Source: Balamuthia mandrillaris (Eukaryota > Discosea > Longamoebia > Balamuthiidae). Taken from it: a stretch of 64,000 nt of DNA. The notes beneath the pieces are model-generated. The model saw nothing but the letters and a program-made list of their open reading frames with translations, did not search any database and was not told the DNA's origin. The position numbers and the translations under genes are program-made. Below are positions 30,152-42,516 of this stretch, in pieces; positions within the stretch are counted from its first letter, which is position 1, and every line of letters starts with the position of its first letter. Location of the stretch: the NCBI GenBank assembly GCA_031835245.1, contig JAVKOQ010000096.1, positions 62,001-126,000 on the forward strand, written 5' to 3'.

Positions 30152-33100
30152 CTTTCTTGTCTCACTTTTGCTTTTCAAGAAAATATGGCTTGTGCCAGAG
30201 ATCTGGCAAACACTTTTCTCTCGTGGGGAGAGCGCTTTATGAACGATAACGAAGAAGAGTTGGGTACGTGTCCTATATTTTTTTTTGAGCTGAACAACGC
30301 AGCTCTTCGCTTCTCCTCTCTCCTCTTCGGAATGGAAACAAAACATTAAACATTCGTTTGTTCCTCATTTAGGGGATTGTCTTTCGCGAGCGGCTCAACT
30401 GTTGCTAAACCTAGAGGATGTGCGTGCTAACTTGGTGAGTTTTTAACGTTTTCGTTTTCTTGTTTGTTTTGCATTTTATTACATTCTCATTTTTTTTTAA
30501 AAAATACAGCATGCTCAGCTGGAGAAGCTGGGCTCTAGCACAGATGTATTTCTAGCAAATGACTATGAAGTGGCAAAGGTATCATCTTATACCAAATGTT
30601 TCAAAGCAGAAGAAGAAGAAGAAGAAGAAGAAGAAGAAGAAGAAGAAGAAGAAGAAGAACAAGAAGAACGGAAATAGAGAGGAGAAATGAAGAATTGCAT
30701 TGGCTTAATGAGTTGTTTTATAATACAGGAACAAAAGAAAAAGTATGATAAAACAAGAGCGAACTATGATGCTGCCGTGCAGAAAGTTAAAAGCATCAAC
30801 GCAAAGAAAGGACAAGTCAATTTGGAACGGCTGGGAACGGTTCGCTTCTTTGCTCTCCTCTTTTACTGCTTCACTTCTTTCTCTCTTCTCTCATTTCTGT
30901 GGTCTTGTTTATTTTACTCATGAAGATAATGTTTGTTATATAGGCGGAGAGAGAAAGAGACCGGTTGAAAGAAATATTAATGGAAGAACAAGTTCAAACA
31001 GGAGTACATCTTCAAGAAACGCTCATCAAAGGCAGCATGGATTCCATCGGCCAACTCGTATTCTTTCTACACCATGCCAACATCTATTACGAGCAAGCTT
31101 GGGGCGTTATGACAGAATTTCAACCCGAGTTTCAGTACATCAAACAAGCTGTACGTCTTTCTTATTCTCTTATCCTCTATTTCTTCTTCGTGTTGTTCTT
31201 GTTCTTCTTCTTGTTCTTGTTCTTGTTCTTGTTCTTGTTCTTGTTCTTCTTCTTGTTCTTGTTCTTCTTCTTGTTCTTGTTCTTGTTCTTGTTCTTGTTC
31301 TTGTTCTTGTTCTTGTTCTTGTTCTTGTTCTTGTTCTTGTTCTTGTTCTTCTTCTTCTTTCATTCCTGTACATTAATTCGTTTTAACTATTATTATAAAA
31401 GGTCCAACGAAACGGATATTTAACATCCCAAAGCAAATCATTGCCCCCGACGCCTCGTGTAGCCTCTCCCTCTGTTGTCTTACAGCCGCCATCCTATCGC
31501 CGCTCCTCAGAGCTAAAAAAGGTACCTGTGGCGGGAGGAGGCGAAGCTCGCGTATCATTCAACAATGAGGAAGAACGAGCCAGCTTCGGCTCCACCTCCG
31601 ATTCTACCTCTGTTTTGCCCTTGGGAATACCCCTTTCCTCCTCTCCTCTCTCTTCCACCTCACCACCCATCGACGAACATCATCAACATCGTCAACAACA
31701 ACATTTTGATGATGCATCCTCTTCCGATGTTGTTGCAATACGACATCCTCATCCTCATTACCCTCATCAATATCAACTGGAAACTGTGGCTACAAACGCT
31801 GATGGGGGAGTGTTCTCCTTCTCACCGGATAGCTCCGGTGATGACATAAGAACCATCAGCAGCCCTCGTTCTGATTATCTCACTCATCCCCAAGTTGTGT
31901 TGGGAGACGCTGCTGCCGAGGCTGAGCTAACAACTTCGTCGTTGTTGGCTGCTCAGCCTCTTCAAACAGCAGAGGAGCGAGACGAACCAGCCGATGATGA
32001 AATAGCAGCGACGGATAAAGACGCGCGGTCCAAGATTGCCTCTTCCTCTTCGCTTGACGACATGCAATTTTCTTTATCGATGTCGCCGCTAGCACCAACG
32101 ACCAAGGCGACGGTGATGAAGAGAGGCGATATGGCGAAGACTGAAGACCAAGATGTTGATCAAAGCGAATTGGAGGCAGCATCTCCCTCCGAACTCATTC
32201 TTCCTTCTTCTCCGCGAATCTCTTCTGTGCCGGTTGTTGGAGCGAATTCAAGTGACGATGAAACACCAATGACAGAGGCAAAACCACAGATACCATCAAC
32301 ACTAGAAAACAATCTCTCCTCCTCTTCTCTTCGTGCTTATCAAGAAACTGCCACCAGCATTACATCCTCTTCCTCTCCATCTCCTTCTGCCTCCCCCTCA
32401 AGTTCTGTTGTTTCCTCTCCACAACCACCGCGAGTTAGGAAACACAAGCCTCCAACAACTCCTCTTCCTCCTTTACCTACAGCCACTCTCTCCTCTTCTC
32501 CGTTTACTTCGGCTTCTTCGTCTGCTTCAACCTCTCCTTATCCTTCTCCTCTATCTGGAAACTCGACGCGGTCTCCCGTATCTCCTCTTGTATCATCTCA
32601 ACGCAACAAACTTCAACACAGTCCATCCTCTTCTCCTTCCTCATCTTCTGAACTTACTGAGGACATAAATGAACATCCCTCCTATTCTCCTCCTCTCCGT
32701 CATAGCGGAGGAGGCGAAAACTTGGATGACGACGACTTGTTGTTGATGGACGATGGTAATAGCAATGCAACAACATCAAGCCCGAGGCCTTCAGCATTGA
32801 CCTCTGCCTCATTGATGCAAAACACATCTACTCGATTCGCTTCTAAGCTCTCCTCTCCGGCTGCTTCCACTTTTGCCCCTAGTTCTCTTTCCTCCACCAC
32901 CAATTCTTCTTATTTGTCTTCTTCTTCTTCTTCATCTTCTTCCCCTTTGAACGACATAAACACTAGCACTACTAACAACGACGACGATGAAATGATGGAC
33001 GCGCAACAGCAGCTGTTGCTCACTGCTGCGAATAAGATATCACCACGTGCGCTGCAATCAGAAGGAGAAGATAGAGGAGAAAGAAAGGAGGTCGGTAAAA

Positions 33101-34994
33101 CCGGCCCCATGTGGATCAAAACCAAAGAGAGAGTCAGTCCCGTCTTCTCTCCTTCTTTCTATGACCCACCTTCTCCCAATAGTGGAACTGGCTCTAACTG
33201 CAGCAGCGCCGCTGACCTTCAAAAACGACGTTCCAATTCGATTATATTCAAACGTTCGGTTATATCAGCTCCCTCCGACTTTAGCCTCAGCGACTTTTCT
33301 GCTGAAAGCAGCAAAACTGCAACCAACAACAACAGTGGAGATGAAAGTGAAACAGCCAACAACAACGTTAGCGAGCACCTCTCCTCTTCATCTTCCGTCT
33401 CGCCAACAACAAAACCGAACGTTCGACCGCGACGAACTCTCTCCTCTTGTTCGCTGAACAGCTTCTCCGCAAAGTCGGATTGGAGCGTGGCCAAGATGGA
33501 CAGCAGAGCAGGAGGTGCGGCTGGACTTGGAGTAGGAAGACATTCTCCTCCCCCGTCTCGTCGCAGCGGCGGAGGAGGACCATTACCACAAGCCACTTCG
33601 TTTGGTCCTTCCTCGTCTTCCTCTTCCGCTTCTTCTTCTCTATCTGCCACTTCAGAATGGAATAGAGCGCTTCCTTCGCCCTTTAGTGCGAGGAGGGCTT
33701 CACTGGCTGCCTCTTATTCTTCTTCCACATACTCTTCTTCGTTCCTACAACAACAATCGGCATCCTCAGAGGAAGACAGTTCTTCTCGATTCGATGCTCG
33801 AAGTGGTGATGAAGAGGAAGAAGAACCCGATTCAGCCTCAACCGCAACTCGACCACATTCATCATACCAGCAACATCAGCGCTCAGATCCTCCTTCTTTG
33901 GCGGAATACAAGCCCAATTATGTGGTTGCTCCGAACTACACCTTTGAGGTCATCAAGGTCAGAAAGAGGAAACGAAGAAGTGTTAAAGCTACTCTTTCCA
34001 TTGACTGTACCAACGTAATGTTCCTTCTTGCTCATTGTTTTATGTAATCTAATTCTCTTGAACTTATTCTCTCTCTCTCTCTCTCTCTCTCGTCATATTT
34101 ATACAGAAAACGATAACATTGAAAGAAGAACACAAAACTGCAAAAGAAAGGCCGATAGCGGACTTGTTGCAAGTAACTCGCGCTGCCGATAGGACAAAGC
34201 TAAGATTCCTGTGGCACCTGCGAGAGAACCCAGAGAAATATGTCTTCCAGAGCTGCAGAGAAAGCGAGAGGTTCTATCAAGCCATTTGGGCTGTCAAATA
34301 TCCTCCTGTTCGCGTCCCTTTCTTTCTTATCGTTGCTTACTTTTAGTGGCATACTAATTCTTCTGCTCATCTTTCTCGCAATAGGTATTCGATAAATATG
34401 GCACTCTCATGCGAAATGAAACATTGAATGTATTCATTGGGAACTGGAATCTCGGTATACTATTCTGCTCTTTCCCTCTTCTCTCTTCTCTCTTCTCTCC
34501 CATGTTTCATCCCTTCTAACCCTCTCCTCTATTACTAGGAGATGCGCCACCCCCGTCTTCATTATCAGCATGGATTCCACGAGAGAAATTCGACATCTAC
34601 GCCATTGCAGTGGAGGAGTGCAAGTATCCACCGCGATTGGGCCATTCCTCATGCGAAGCCGACTGGTTCAATTGCATCCAATCCCATCTGGGACCGAACT
34701 ACATCAAAATGGCGGGTCTCTCCCTTCTGTCCATTCGATTGATCATCATGGTCAAAAGAGAGCACTATTATAAGATAGCGAACATTGAGGTTGGTTGTTT
34801 GTTTGCTTCGTTTCTCTGGTTTTCGCTATTCTCTGTTGCATCTCTTTTTGCACTCTTCCCTTTGGTGAGCACTAACATGTGTCCTTGGAACAGAAAGAGA
34901 AAGAAGCAACCGGCATCGCTAATGTAGTTGGCAACAAAGGAGGAATTGGTACATATTTCCTGTTCTCGTCATCCTTGTTTCCTTCTCTATCTTT

Positions 34995-35042
<48 letters not shown>

Positions 35043-36050
35043 ACATACTAGGCGTATCTTTTTCTTTCTTTGAGACCTCGCTCTGTTTTGTGGGATGTCA
35101 CTTGGCAGCACATCACGAGATGATCGATGCCCGCAACAAAGACTTTCATCATCTTATGAGAGGGCTACGACTGGGTCGTTATCCTGGTGACCTTCACACT
35201 CAATTTGACCACCTTTTCTTCGTTGGGGATCTCAACTATCGCATCAACTTGGACAGAGAGGACGTAATGAGACTTATAGAAGATAAAGACTGGCAAAAGG
35301 TTCTTCTTTCGTTTCTCCTGCCCTTCTTTTTTGAATGTTGACTCATGATATTCTTGGCCTATAGCTGTATGAAAAAGATCAATTGAAGGAACAACGAGAA
35401 CTAGGCAAAGTTTTCAATGGCTTTCAAGAAGGTGACATTGTCTTTCCGCCCACTTATCGGTATACTCGCGGTGACAGAACCTACAATCCTGAGGTCTCTT
35501 TCTTCTCACTCGCTATCTCTTCTCTTTTCTCTCTTCTCGCCCCACTCAATCTCTTATCTATCTTTCTCATTCTCGTTATTTTTGTTGGCACCAAAACAGA
35601 AAGGACGAATACCATCCTATACCGACCGTATCTTATGGCGATCGCTTCCCAATCGTGTCACCTCTCTTCGCTATTACACCTCCAATGATGATCTCACCAC
35701 CAGGTTTACCTCTTCTCCTTCTTGCTTCAGCTATCTGCCCTTCTTTTTTATTTCCCTCTCCAAAAAGAACTAACCATGGTTTCAACATCCTATTTCAAGC
35801 GATCACTCCCCAATTTCTGCTCACTTCTCGTTGAAAGTATTGCTGCCCAACTTACCTGTGGAACACGAACCTCACACAATGATAACTATCACCAACCTCC
35901 GCTGCGAGGGCCTCAAGAAAGTCAAAGCCTACCGCAAAGAAGAAAAGAAGAAACAAAAGCTAGGCAAAAAAGAATCCTTCAAATCCTCTTCTCCATCCCA
36001 TTCCTCCTCCCATTCCTCTTCTCCATCTCATTCTTTATCCACGCCTTCTG

Positions 36051-36081
<31 letters not shown>

Positions 36082-36580
36082 CTCTACTTCCACTAAACGA
36101 GCTCCAAGCCCTTATGTCAGCTTCTTTGCCGACTTTCTCGATGGCAGCAGCAAAGAGCTCAAAACCTCTGTCATGCCCAAAACCTCCAACCCCAATTGGC
36201 CCGACCGAGAGGTGCCTTTCCTCCTACCCTTTGACAACAACGTAAGCAGCATCAAACGAACACACCTCTTCTTTGCCGTGCGTGACCACGAGTCGGGAGA
36301 GTTGGGCCAAGGAGCCCTCTCCATGAGGGACATGTGCAGCGGACAGCCCACCGACTTCGAGGTGATGCTGTTGGACAAAGGCCGTGCTGCAGGGGTGCTG
36401 AGGGCCACGCTCTCCTTGCGCTGGGCCGAGGAGAGCGAGGTGAGCACCGCTGTGGAGCAGAACAACCTGAAGGTCCCCAAGCAGGTCAAGCGGGAGCGGA
36501 GGAAGAGCCGGAAGCTCAGCAATGCCTCCCTTCATCAATTCAACCTTGCAAGCTCGGATGTTATAGTGAGAAAGGATTAA
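29739..36580 (+). CDS. BAR-PH-inositol polyphosphate 5-phosphatase-C2 protein, 16 exons, 1730 aa
   Basis: Exons: 29739-29873, 29944-30016, 30180-30263, 30373-30434, 30510-30578, 30729-30839, 30944-31150, 31402-34014, 34107-34307, 34385-34454, 34539-34789, 34894-34948, 35052-35299, 35365-35493, 35600-35703, 35800-36580; TAA stop. Residues 1-250 are helical and charged, like a BAR/arfaptin-type domain. Exon 8 adds about 870 mostly Ser/Thr/Pro-rich residues. A PH-like module follows (FQSCRESERFYQAIWAVK). The 5-phosphatase core has all key motifs: GNWNLGDAPPP, FVGDLNYRI, PSYTDRILW and SDHSPISAHF (about 1200-1480). The C-terminus resembles a C2 domain. The family removes the 5-phosphate of PI(4,5)P2 or PI(3,4,5)P3. 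With the BAR part it probably acts on curved endocytic or phagocytic membranes (inference). Confidence 0.92.
30608..30659. repeat. GAA trinucleotide repeat in 5-phosphatase intron 5
   Basis: An uninterrupted GAA run in an intron of a plus-strand gene. It is purine-rich on the coding strand, against the local pyrimidine habit. Confidence 0.85.
31185..31352. repeat. TTCTTG hexanucleotide array in 5-phosphatase intron 7
   Basis: About 165 bases of TTCTTG, mixed with a few TTC units, fill the intron between exons 7 and 8. In the reverse frame it would encode Glu-Gln repeats; this is not a gene. Confidence 0.88.
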
Positions 36581-36751
36581 AAAAAAACCAAGTAGTTTTG
36601 TAACAAAGCTTGTAGAAAAATAAAAAGATAGCTATCTTCATTTCCTTCCTGTATTGAACTCACCCTTTTCTTGCTCAACTCCTATATTGCCAATATGCAT
36701 TAGTTGCCGAAACTTTACCAAGAAAAAAGAGAGACGTGCAGAGAACGAAGG

Positions 36752-36882
36752 ATGGCAGCGTCGTTACGCGTTGCGGTGGTGGGTGCCGGGCCTGGTGGCC
36801 TCTGTACCGCTGCGATTGCCAGCCGTGCCGGTGTTAACGTCCACGTCTTTGAGCGTCGTTCTCTTGAAGCCGACCAGGTTTG

Positions 36883-36927
<45 letters not shown>

Positions 36928-38236
36928 GTAATGACAAAAAGATAACCAAAACGCTCTTAAACAGGGGACGGGCTTTGATGTGAGCGTCAAGTTGCAGGCC
37001 ATTCTAGCGCGCGGTGGCATCACCGCCTCTGACTTTGCTCGCATCTCCCGCCCAGGCAGCGACACCTTCCGCGTGATAAAGTCCACCGCCAGCCAGCCGG
37101 AGGACGTGTTCTGCCATATAGCCCTCCCTCCTTGGCTGAGCAAGCTGCTGCGGGTGCAACCAGCGCCGGAGACCAATCGCCAGGCCATGCAGGCCGCCTT
37201 GGTGGGGCGTGCTTCAGAGGCAGGCGCCTCCATTCGTTTCGGTTGCACGGTCGGAGGCGCGAGAGCCGTGACGGGAACAACGAGCCCTGGTTCCAGTTCC
37301 GTTGGAGCAGAGTTGCTTGATGATGAAGACAACTCGTTGGGCGTCTATGATGTGGTGGTGGATGCCTCGGGCTTTGGTTCACGCCTACGCGCCCTGCGCA
37401 TTGCAGAAAACGCTGACAAGGAGGGGCAAAACAACAAAGAAGCCCACTACACGGGCTATTCCATGGTGCACGGCATCATCTCCGACCCAGAGACGCAGTG
37501 CGATCCTGACCTGGTTCGCTTGCTTGGGCAGGGCACGCTGCAAATCCTGGGACCACGAGGACGAAACATGATGCTGCAGCGCTTCGGTGCTGCTCTGGAG
37601 GATCGCCGCACGTCCCTCTACTACGGCCGGGCCTTTCCGACGCCCAACAGCCTGGCCGAGGCCATCAACATCGATGCCTCTGTGCTCCGTAATGCTAGAG
37701 GAGCGCTCATTACCGATGGGCCCTCTCTCAAACGCATCAAAGAATGGATCCACGATGACATGAAGGAGGCTGCTGCACGTTCCTCGTGGAAGCCTATGTA
37801 CTATCATTGCGTCGAGACGATTCAAGCGGCCGCTCTGCGACCTTTCTGGTTGCATCCCAGCAATCCTTCCTTCCGACCAGAGTCTGACCATTTGCCCTTG
37901 GTGCTCATGGGCGATGCTCTTCATACCGTGCCGCCCTACACGGGTGAGGGCGGCCAGCTAGCCTTGGCTGATGCTGCCGACGTGGCTGACTTTCTGATTC
38001 GCAGCCACAACGACAACAAGGAAGGTCGACGTCATGGTGTGCCTGTAGCGGAGCTGCGTGAGCTCGAACGCAAGTTGCTCAAGCGGGTGGAGTCCGTGGT
38101 GCAGCAGGCTGGCCATACCAAAGCGGCTCTGGAGCGGTTGGCCACGTTCGACTCTGTGGAGGCCATCACATTGAAAGACTACTGGGGGAACCCTTTTCTT
38201 GCTAGTATCATCGGTCTTGTAAACAAGCTACATTGA
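36752..38236 (+). CDS. FAD-dependent monooxygenase (aromatic hydroxylase-like), 465 aa
   Basis: Exons 36752-36877 and 36965-38236, phase 0 join, TGA stop. The N-terminus has the Rossmann dinucleotide-binding motif VAVVGAGPGGLCTAA ending in an acidic residue (VHVFERR). Near the C-terminus MGDALHTVPPYTGEGGQLAL matches the second FAD-ribityl motif (GD motif) of group A flavoprotein monooxygenases. Length fits the family, which includes salicylate and kynurenine hydroxylases and TetX-like enzymes. No membrane anchor is seen, so it is probably soluble and NAD(P)H-dependent; the substrate is unknown. Its single intron is nearly all CT repeat. Codon use is richer in G/C than the neighbouring genes, and with only one intron a bacterial origin is conceivable but not shown. 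Confidence 0.9.
36886..36924. repeat. CT dinucleotide repeat in monooxygenase intron
   Basis: The only intron of the FAD monooxygenase gene is mostly a CT run. Confidence 0.85.
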
Positions 38237-38732
38237 ATGAAAACAAGGTTAGCACGAAAAGGAACAACGAGCGAGATTCTTGGTTGCGTTGTGCTTCTTC
38301 TTGTGTTCTCTCCAAAAAAAAAAAAAAAAAAAAAAAAACACACAATGGCTCACAAACAAAAAAAAGATTCCACATTCATTAAATCAAAAATTTGTTTTTT
38401 TTGTCCAATTCCAATATTTCGATATAATATTGGAATTATCGCGGATGAATATTTTGTCGACATAATCCTTCTGCGTGATTATTGCCGAGATATTTTACGG
38501 AAAATCGACAGAGATTCGCCAAATTATTGACATCAAATTATTTGTCGACAAAAAAGAAAGGAAAGAAAAAAGAAATTAAAAAGAAGAGGAGAAGAGAACA
38601 ACGACACTATTTTTTGTAAAAAAATAAACTTCTGCTGACCTTTCGCCACGGGTAGGGAGGGACAGCCGGGGAACAATGAGCAGTAGCTACTCTACCTCGT
38701 AAGAAGTAACCGAAAAACTGAATTTTAAAAAA
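38237..38732. promoter_or_regulatory. Intergenic region with A tract and two TGTCGACA palindromes
   Basis: A run of 25 A lies at 38314-38338, soon after the monooxygenase stop. Then an AT-rich island (38380-38560) contains TGTCGACA at 38455-38462 and 38543-38550, and an ATATT hairpin-like pair (CCAATATTTC...ATATTGG). These lie 190-280 bases upstream of the BSD-TBC-TLDc start. No gene is seen. Confidence 0.5.
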
Positions 38733-41700
38733 ATGGAGACACCAACGAGAAAGAGAGCCAATACGAGAGGAGAGCAATCCACGGCCGGAGGGAGCGGTGG
38801 CAGCGGTAGTGGAGGCAGCGGAGGAGGTTGGTGGGGCTGGAAGCCACCCTCTTTGTTGCCAGCTCTTACGACTCTGGTCCAATCCATTGCCGGCACCGAA
38901 CCTGAGCCACAACGTACTCTCTCTCTTTCACTTCCTTCTCCTTCTCCTTCTCCTTCTCCTTCTCCTTCTCCTTCTCCTTCTCCTTCTCCTTCTCCTCCTT
39001 CTCCTTCTCCTTCTCCTTCTCCTTCTCCTTCTCCTTCTCCTTCTCCTTCTCCTTCTCCTTCTCCTTCTCCTTCTCCTTCTCCTTTCTCTCATTCTTTTCT
39101 TTTGCCTTCTTCTCGTTCTTCTTGTTCTTTTTGCTTTCTTCATACTTTCAACTTATCTCTGTCTTCTCATTTTTCTATTATTTTTTTGAACAGCTTACAT
39201 AAGCGAAGAAGCCAAAGAGGCAGTGGGCATCACGCCACAGCTGCTTGAGTTTGTGGAGAACGTGAGCGAGCATCCAACCACTTTTCTCAACTATCCTCTC
39301 TTCGACAGTGAAAACGAAAACGGGGACAAAGACTCTCACTACGACGATGAAGAGAAAGAAGAAGCAGAAAGTAACGCACGACGAAGGAGAGGATCGAGAG
39401 AACGGTTCGAGCTGACGGAAAAGCAAACGAGGCACGCCATATTGGTGCTAAGGCTAGTGCCCAAGTTAAGATACCTTCGGATGAGGCTGGTCCCGTATCA
39501 AATGGATGAGAGCATGTTTTGGAAAGTTTACTTTCGGCTCATTCATAAAAAGACACAAGGTAAGCTCTTGTGCTTGCTCTTCTTATGCTTCTTGTTCTTA
39601 TTCGTTGTTGTTCTGCTTTTCTCATTTTGTTGTTTGGTTTTTATATAGGAATTGATTGGAGTGATACGCCAAGTACTAGTACTTCGTCTAGTGATGAGGA
39701 AACGGAGCGCAACAGTAGAGTTCGCTTTAAGCGTCAACTTATCCTCTCCCCAGAGGATTCCAATGAAGAGGATACTGACATCTCTTCTATGGAAGGCGTT
39801 TCCTTGTTGGAGATTTCTGCTCTCCAACAGTTTGTTTCTCTCTCCAATCTCGTTTATTCTGGTGGTTAAGCCTAACTTTTTGTTTTATTTTGTATAGAGA
39901 ATGGGAAAAACCAAAGAGCAACTTTATTCAACGCAACTTGTCCCGACTAGAGAAAGCCATGCCAACATGGAAGGTTTGGTCTCTCTCTCTCATCTCTCTT
40001 TGCTCTGCTCTCTTTTATCTCCTTCCTCCCTTCGCTCTCACTCTCTTCTACCATTTTCAGTAACTGAAAAAAACCAGTTCAACAAGGATACTATGGCCGA
40101 GTGGGAGGACTATGTTATGACCGGGAAAGAGCCGTCACGCCTCCTTGCCACCCAATTCTTAGAGCTCATTCATAAAGGCATCGCTGATTCTCATCGACAT
40201 TGGGTTTGTTCACCTTTTTTTTTCTTTCTTCCTTTTCCATCTCTCTAGTAATGCAAATGCCAAATAGATGTGGGCAGGTCTTTGTGGTTGTCTTACTTTC
40301 AAGGAAAAATATCCCAACTTCTATTTGATTGCCTTACAACGAGTATTCGCCCCTGAAACAAGCAGCAACATAAAAGGCAGCTCTTCTTCCACCTTTCGCT
40401 CCTTCTCTGTTCCGGCTTGCTATCCCCGCGTTCCTCTTTTTGGTGGGCTCTTTGTGGGCTATCAACATTTGTTGTCACCAGAAGACTTAGCAGCCGCCAA
40501 ACGTATATTAGTGGTGTTGGCCATCGAGAATGCTTGTTGTAACTATGTGCCCGTTCTGCCAGACTTGGTCTGCATGTTGCTGCATTACCTCACGGAACCT
40601 CAAGTTTATACCTGCGTTCATCTTATGCTGAACAGGATCAGCATTCCTCCACCACAAATTCCTTCTTTTGGAGAAGGCAGATCTCCTTCTTTTTCTGCTT
40701 CATCATCCACAGCACGATCCCGAAGTATGTCAAGTTCAAAGGAGAATGGCAGGAGAATGTCAGAAGAGACAGATAGAGAGAGAGGCAGAGAAAGGGAAAC
40801 TCGACGAAGTTTGAGCATGGCGACAGAGCAACAAGAAGGGAGACAAGGACTGAGGAGAAGCAGAGATTCAATATCATCCTCACAGTCAAAATCTACTTCT
40901 AGAGAAAGGCCACGAAGCGCTTCCTCTGAGAGATCAAGGGCGGACTCATTCTCTTCTTTCTTTGGTGGCGGAATGCGGCAGAGAGAAGTTCGTCGTTCCC
41001 CTTCTTCTCTATCTTCTTCCCCTGCTTCTTCTTTTGAAGACGCAAGAGATGATGATGAAGACAAACAAGTTGCACATTCGTTGGCAATGGCCTACTTCCC
41101 TAAAACGTTAGCGGAACACGTTCTCTTCACGATGTCGTTCATGAGCTGCTTTGAACACAATTTGCCAGAGCTGAATCAACGTTGGATCATCACCTCGTTT
41201 TCTTTGTTTTTTAACGTTGTTTGCTAACTGGTAATACAGGAGTGAAGGCGCTTGGAGCAGAAGAACTAGTAAAAGAAGAAGTCACCCTTTGGTTTGACAG
41301 ACTCTTTGTTCCTATCCTTACTTTCCAGGTTTATATTCGCTTTTCTGTCTCTTCTCTTTCCCTCTTCTCTGCTTCTCTCTCTCTTTTTCTCTCTCTCTCT
41401 CTCTCTTGCTCGCTCTTTCGTTTGCTAAATACTTTGATCTTTTTTCACTCAATCAGTTAACGTTACGAGTATTTGATAACTATCTGAGCCAAGGTCCACC
41501 TTTTCTCTATCGAATGGCCTTGGCCTGCCTTCAACACTGCCAAGAACAGCTGCTGGCATGCGAGTCCGCTCTTCAGCTCATAACCTGCCTCCGAAGAGAG
41601 ATTCGCAGCTGCGTGGAGGCAAAAGACAAGGACAACATGAGCGCCCTCTTGCAAAGAGCTCATTTCTTCGGGCGAGAGGTAAACTTTAGAACGGTGGGGG

Positions 41701-42516
41701 AGTGGCACGCGGAGAATGCCAGGCTACACAAGGACTCTTTGGAGCATGTGGAGGATCCCTTCTTGACGCTGTCCTATACCCCAAAGCCCGATGCGCCCTC
41801 TACTATAATTGACAGCAAGCAGGTTTGTTTTTTTTTTTTTCTTTGCATACTTTCAGTTCTCTCTCTCGCTGTTGCTTTTTTCTAATGTTTTTATTCTTCT
41901 TTAAACTGTTGCAGTTTGGGGTGGTGTGGCAGTGGATTCCCTCCCGCTATAGAATAAGTGATGTGAAGCGGGTCTACAGCAATGCGGAGCACGGCTGCAG
42001 CCTCATTACCCTCTATCAACGGTGCAGCAAAGCCGCTCCTAATCTTTTGCTCATCAAAACACAAAACAATGATGTAAGTTTCCTTTCTCCCCTTCTTTTA
42101 TTTCTTCTTGTTCTTGTTCCTCTTATTCTTGTTCTTCTTCCTTCTTCGTCTTCCTTTGGATGATTGCTTACATTTTTTTTCAGATATTTGGAGCATATTG
42201 CTCTGACGGCTGGAAGAAGAGCAAACAGTTCTACGGCAGCGGCGAATGCTTTGTCTTCACGCTGCACCCACAAGTCCGCAAGTTCAGTTGGCAGCAACGA
42301 CCCAACGCGAGCAACAACGATTTGTTCATGATGGGAGAGGACAGCGGGCTAAGCGTGGGCGGAGGAGGCGAAGGCCCGGCGCTCTTCCTCGACTCGGAGC
42401 TGTGGCATGGGCACACCTTTGCCTCGGGCACGTTCTTCAACGACCCCTTGACGGGAGCAACGGGCAACAAGGACTTTACTTGTTTGGCTGTTGAGATTTA
42501 TACTCTTGTAGATTAG
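38733..42516 (+). CDS. BSD-TBC-TLDc protein (TBC1D24-like), 10 exons, 939 aa
   Basis: Exons: 38733-38913, 39194-39559, 39649-39861, 39900-39973, 40078-40203, 40268-41180, 41240-41328, 41457-41822, 41915-42073, 42184-42516; TAG stop. Residues about 85-180 resemble a BSD domain (LTEKQTRHAILVLRL then MDESMFWKVYFRL). Residues about 280-740 form a TBC domain like that of TBC1D24: a VPVLPDLVCMLLHYL helix and LRVFDNYLSQGPPFLYRMAL near its end, interrupted by a Ser/Arg-rich insert. The usual Arg and Gln finger motifs (IxxDxxR, YxQ) are not visible, so Rab-GAP activity is doubtful. Residues about 750-939 are a TLDc domain (GVVWQWIPSRYR, LITLYQRC, FGAYCSDGW, GECFVFTLHP, TCLAVEIY). TLDc proteins bind the V-ATPase in other organisms. 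Known TBC1D24 lacks BSD. Confidence 0.9.
38935..39082. repeat. CTTCTC hexanucleotide array in intron 1 of the TBC-TLDc gene
   Basis: About 150 bases of almost perfect CTTCTC/TTCTCC repeat within the first intron. It produces long Leu, Ser-Pro or Arg frames that are artefacts. Confidence 0.9.

Noticed and set aside
31067-31386. Glu-Gln and Leu-Val repeat frames
   Set aside because: They are translations of the TTCTTG array in an intron. The true exon 7 ends at 31150.
38928-39189. Arg-rich and Leu-rich frames
   Set aside because: They are pure translations of the CTTCTC array in an intron.
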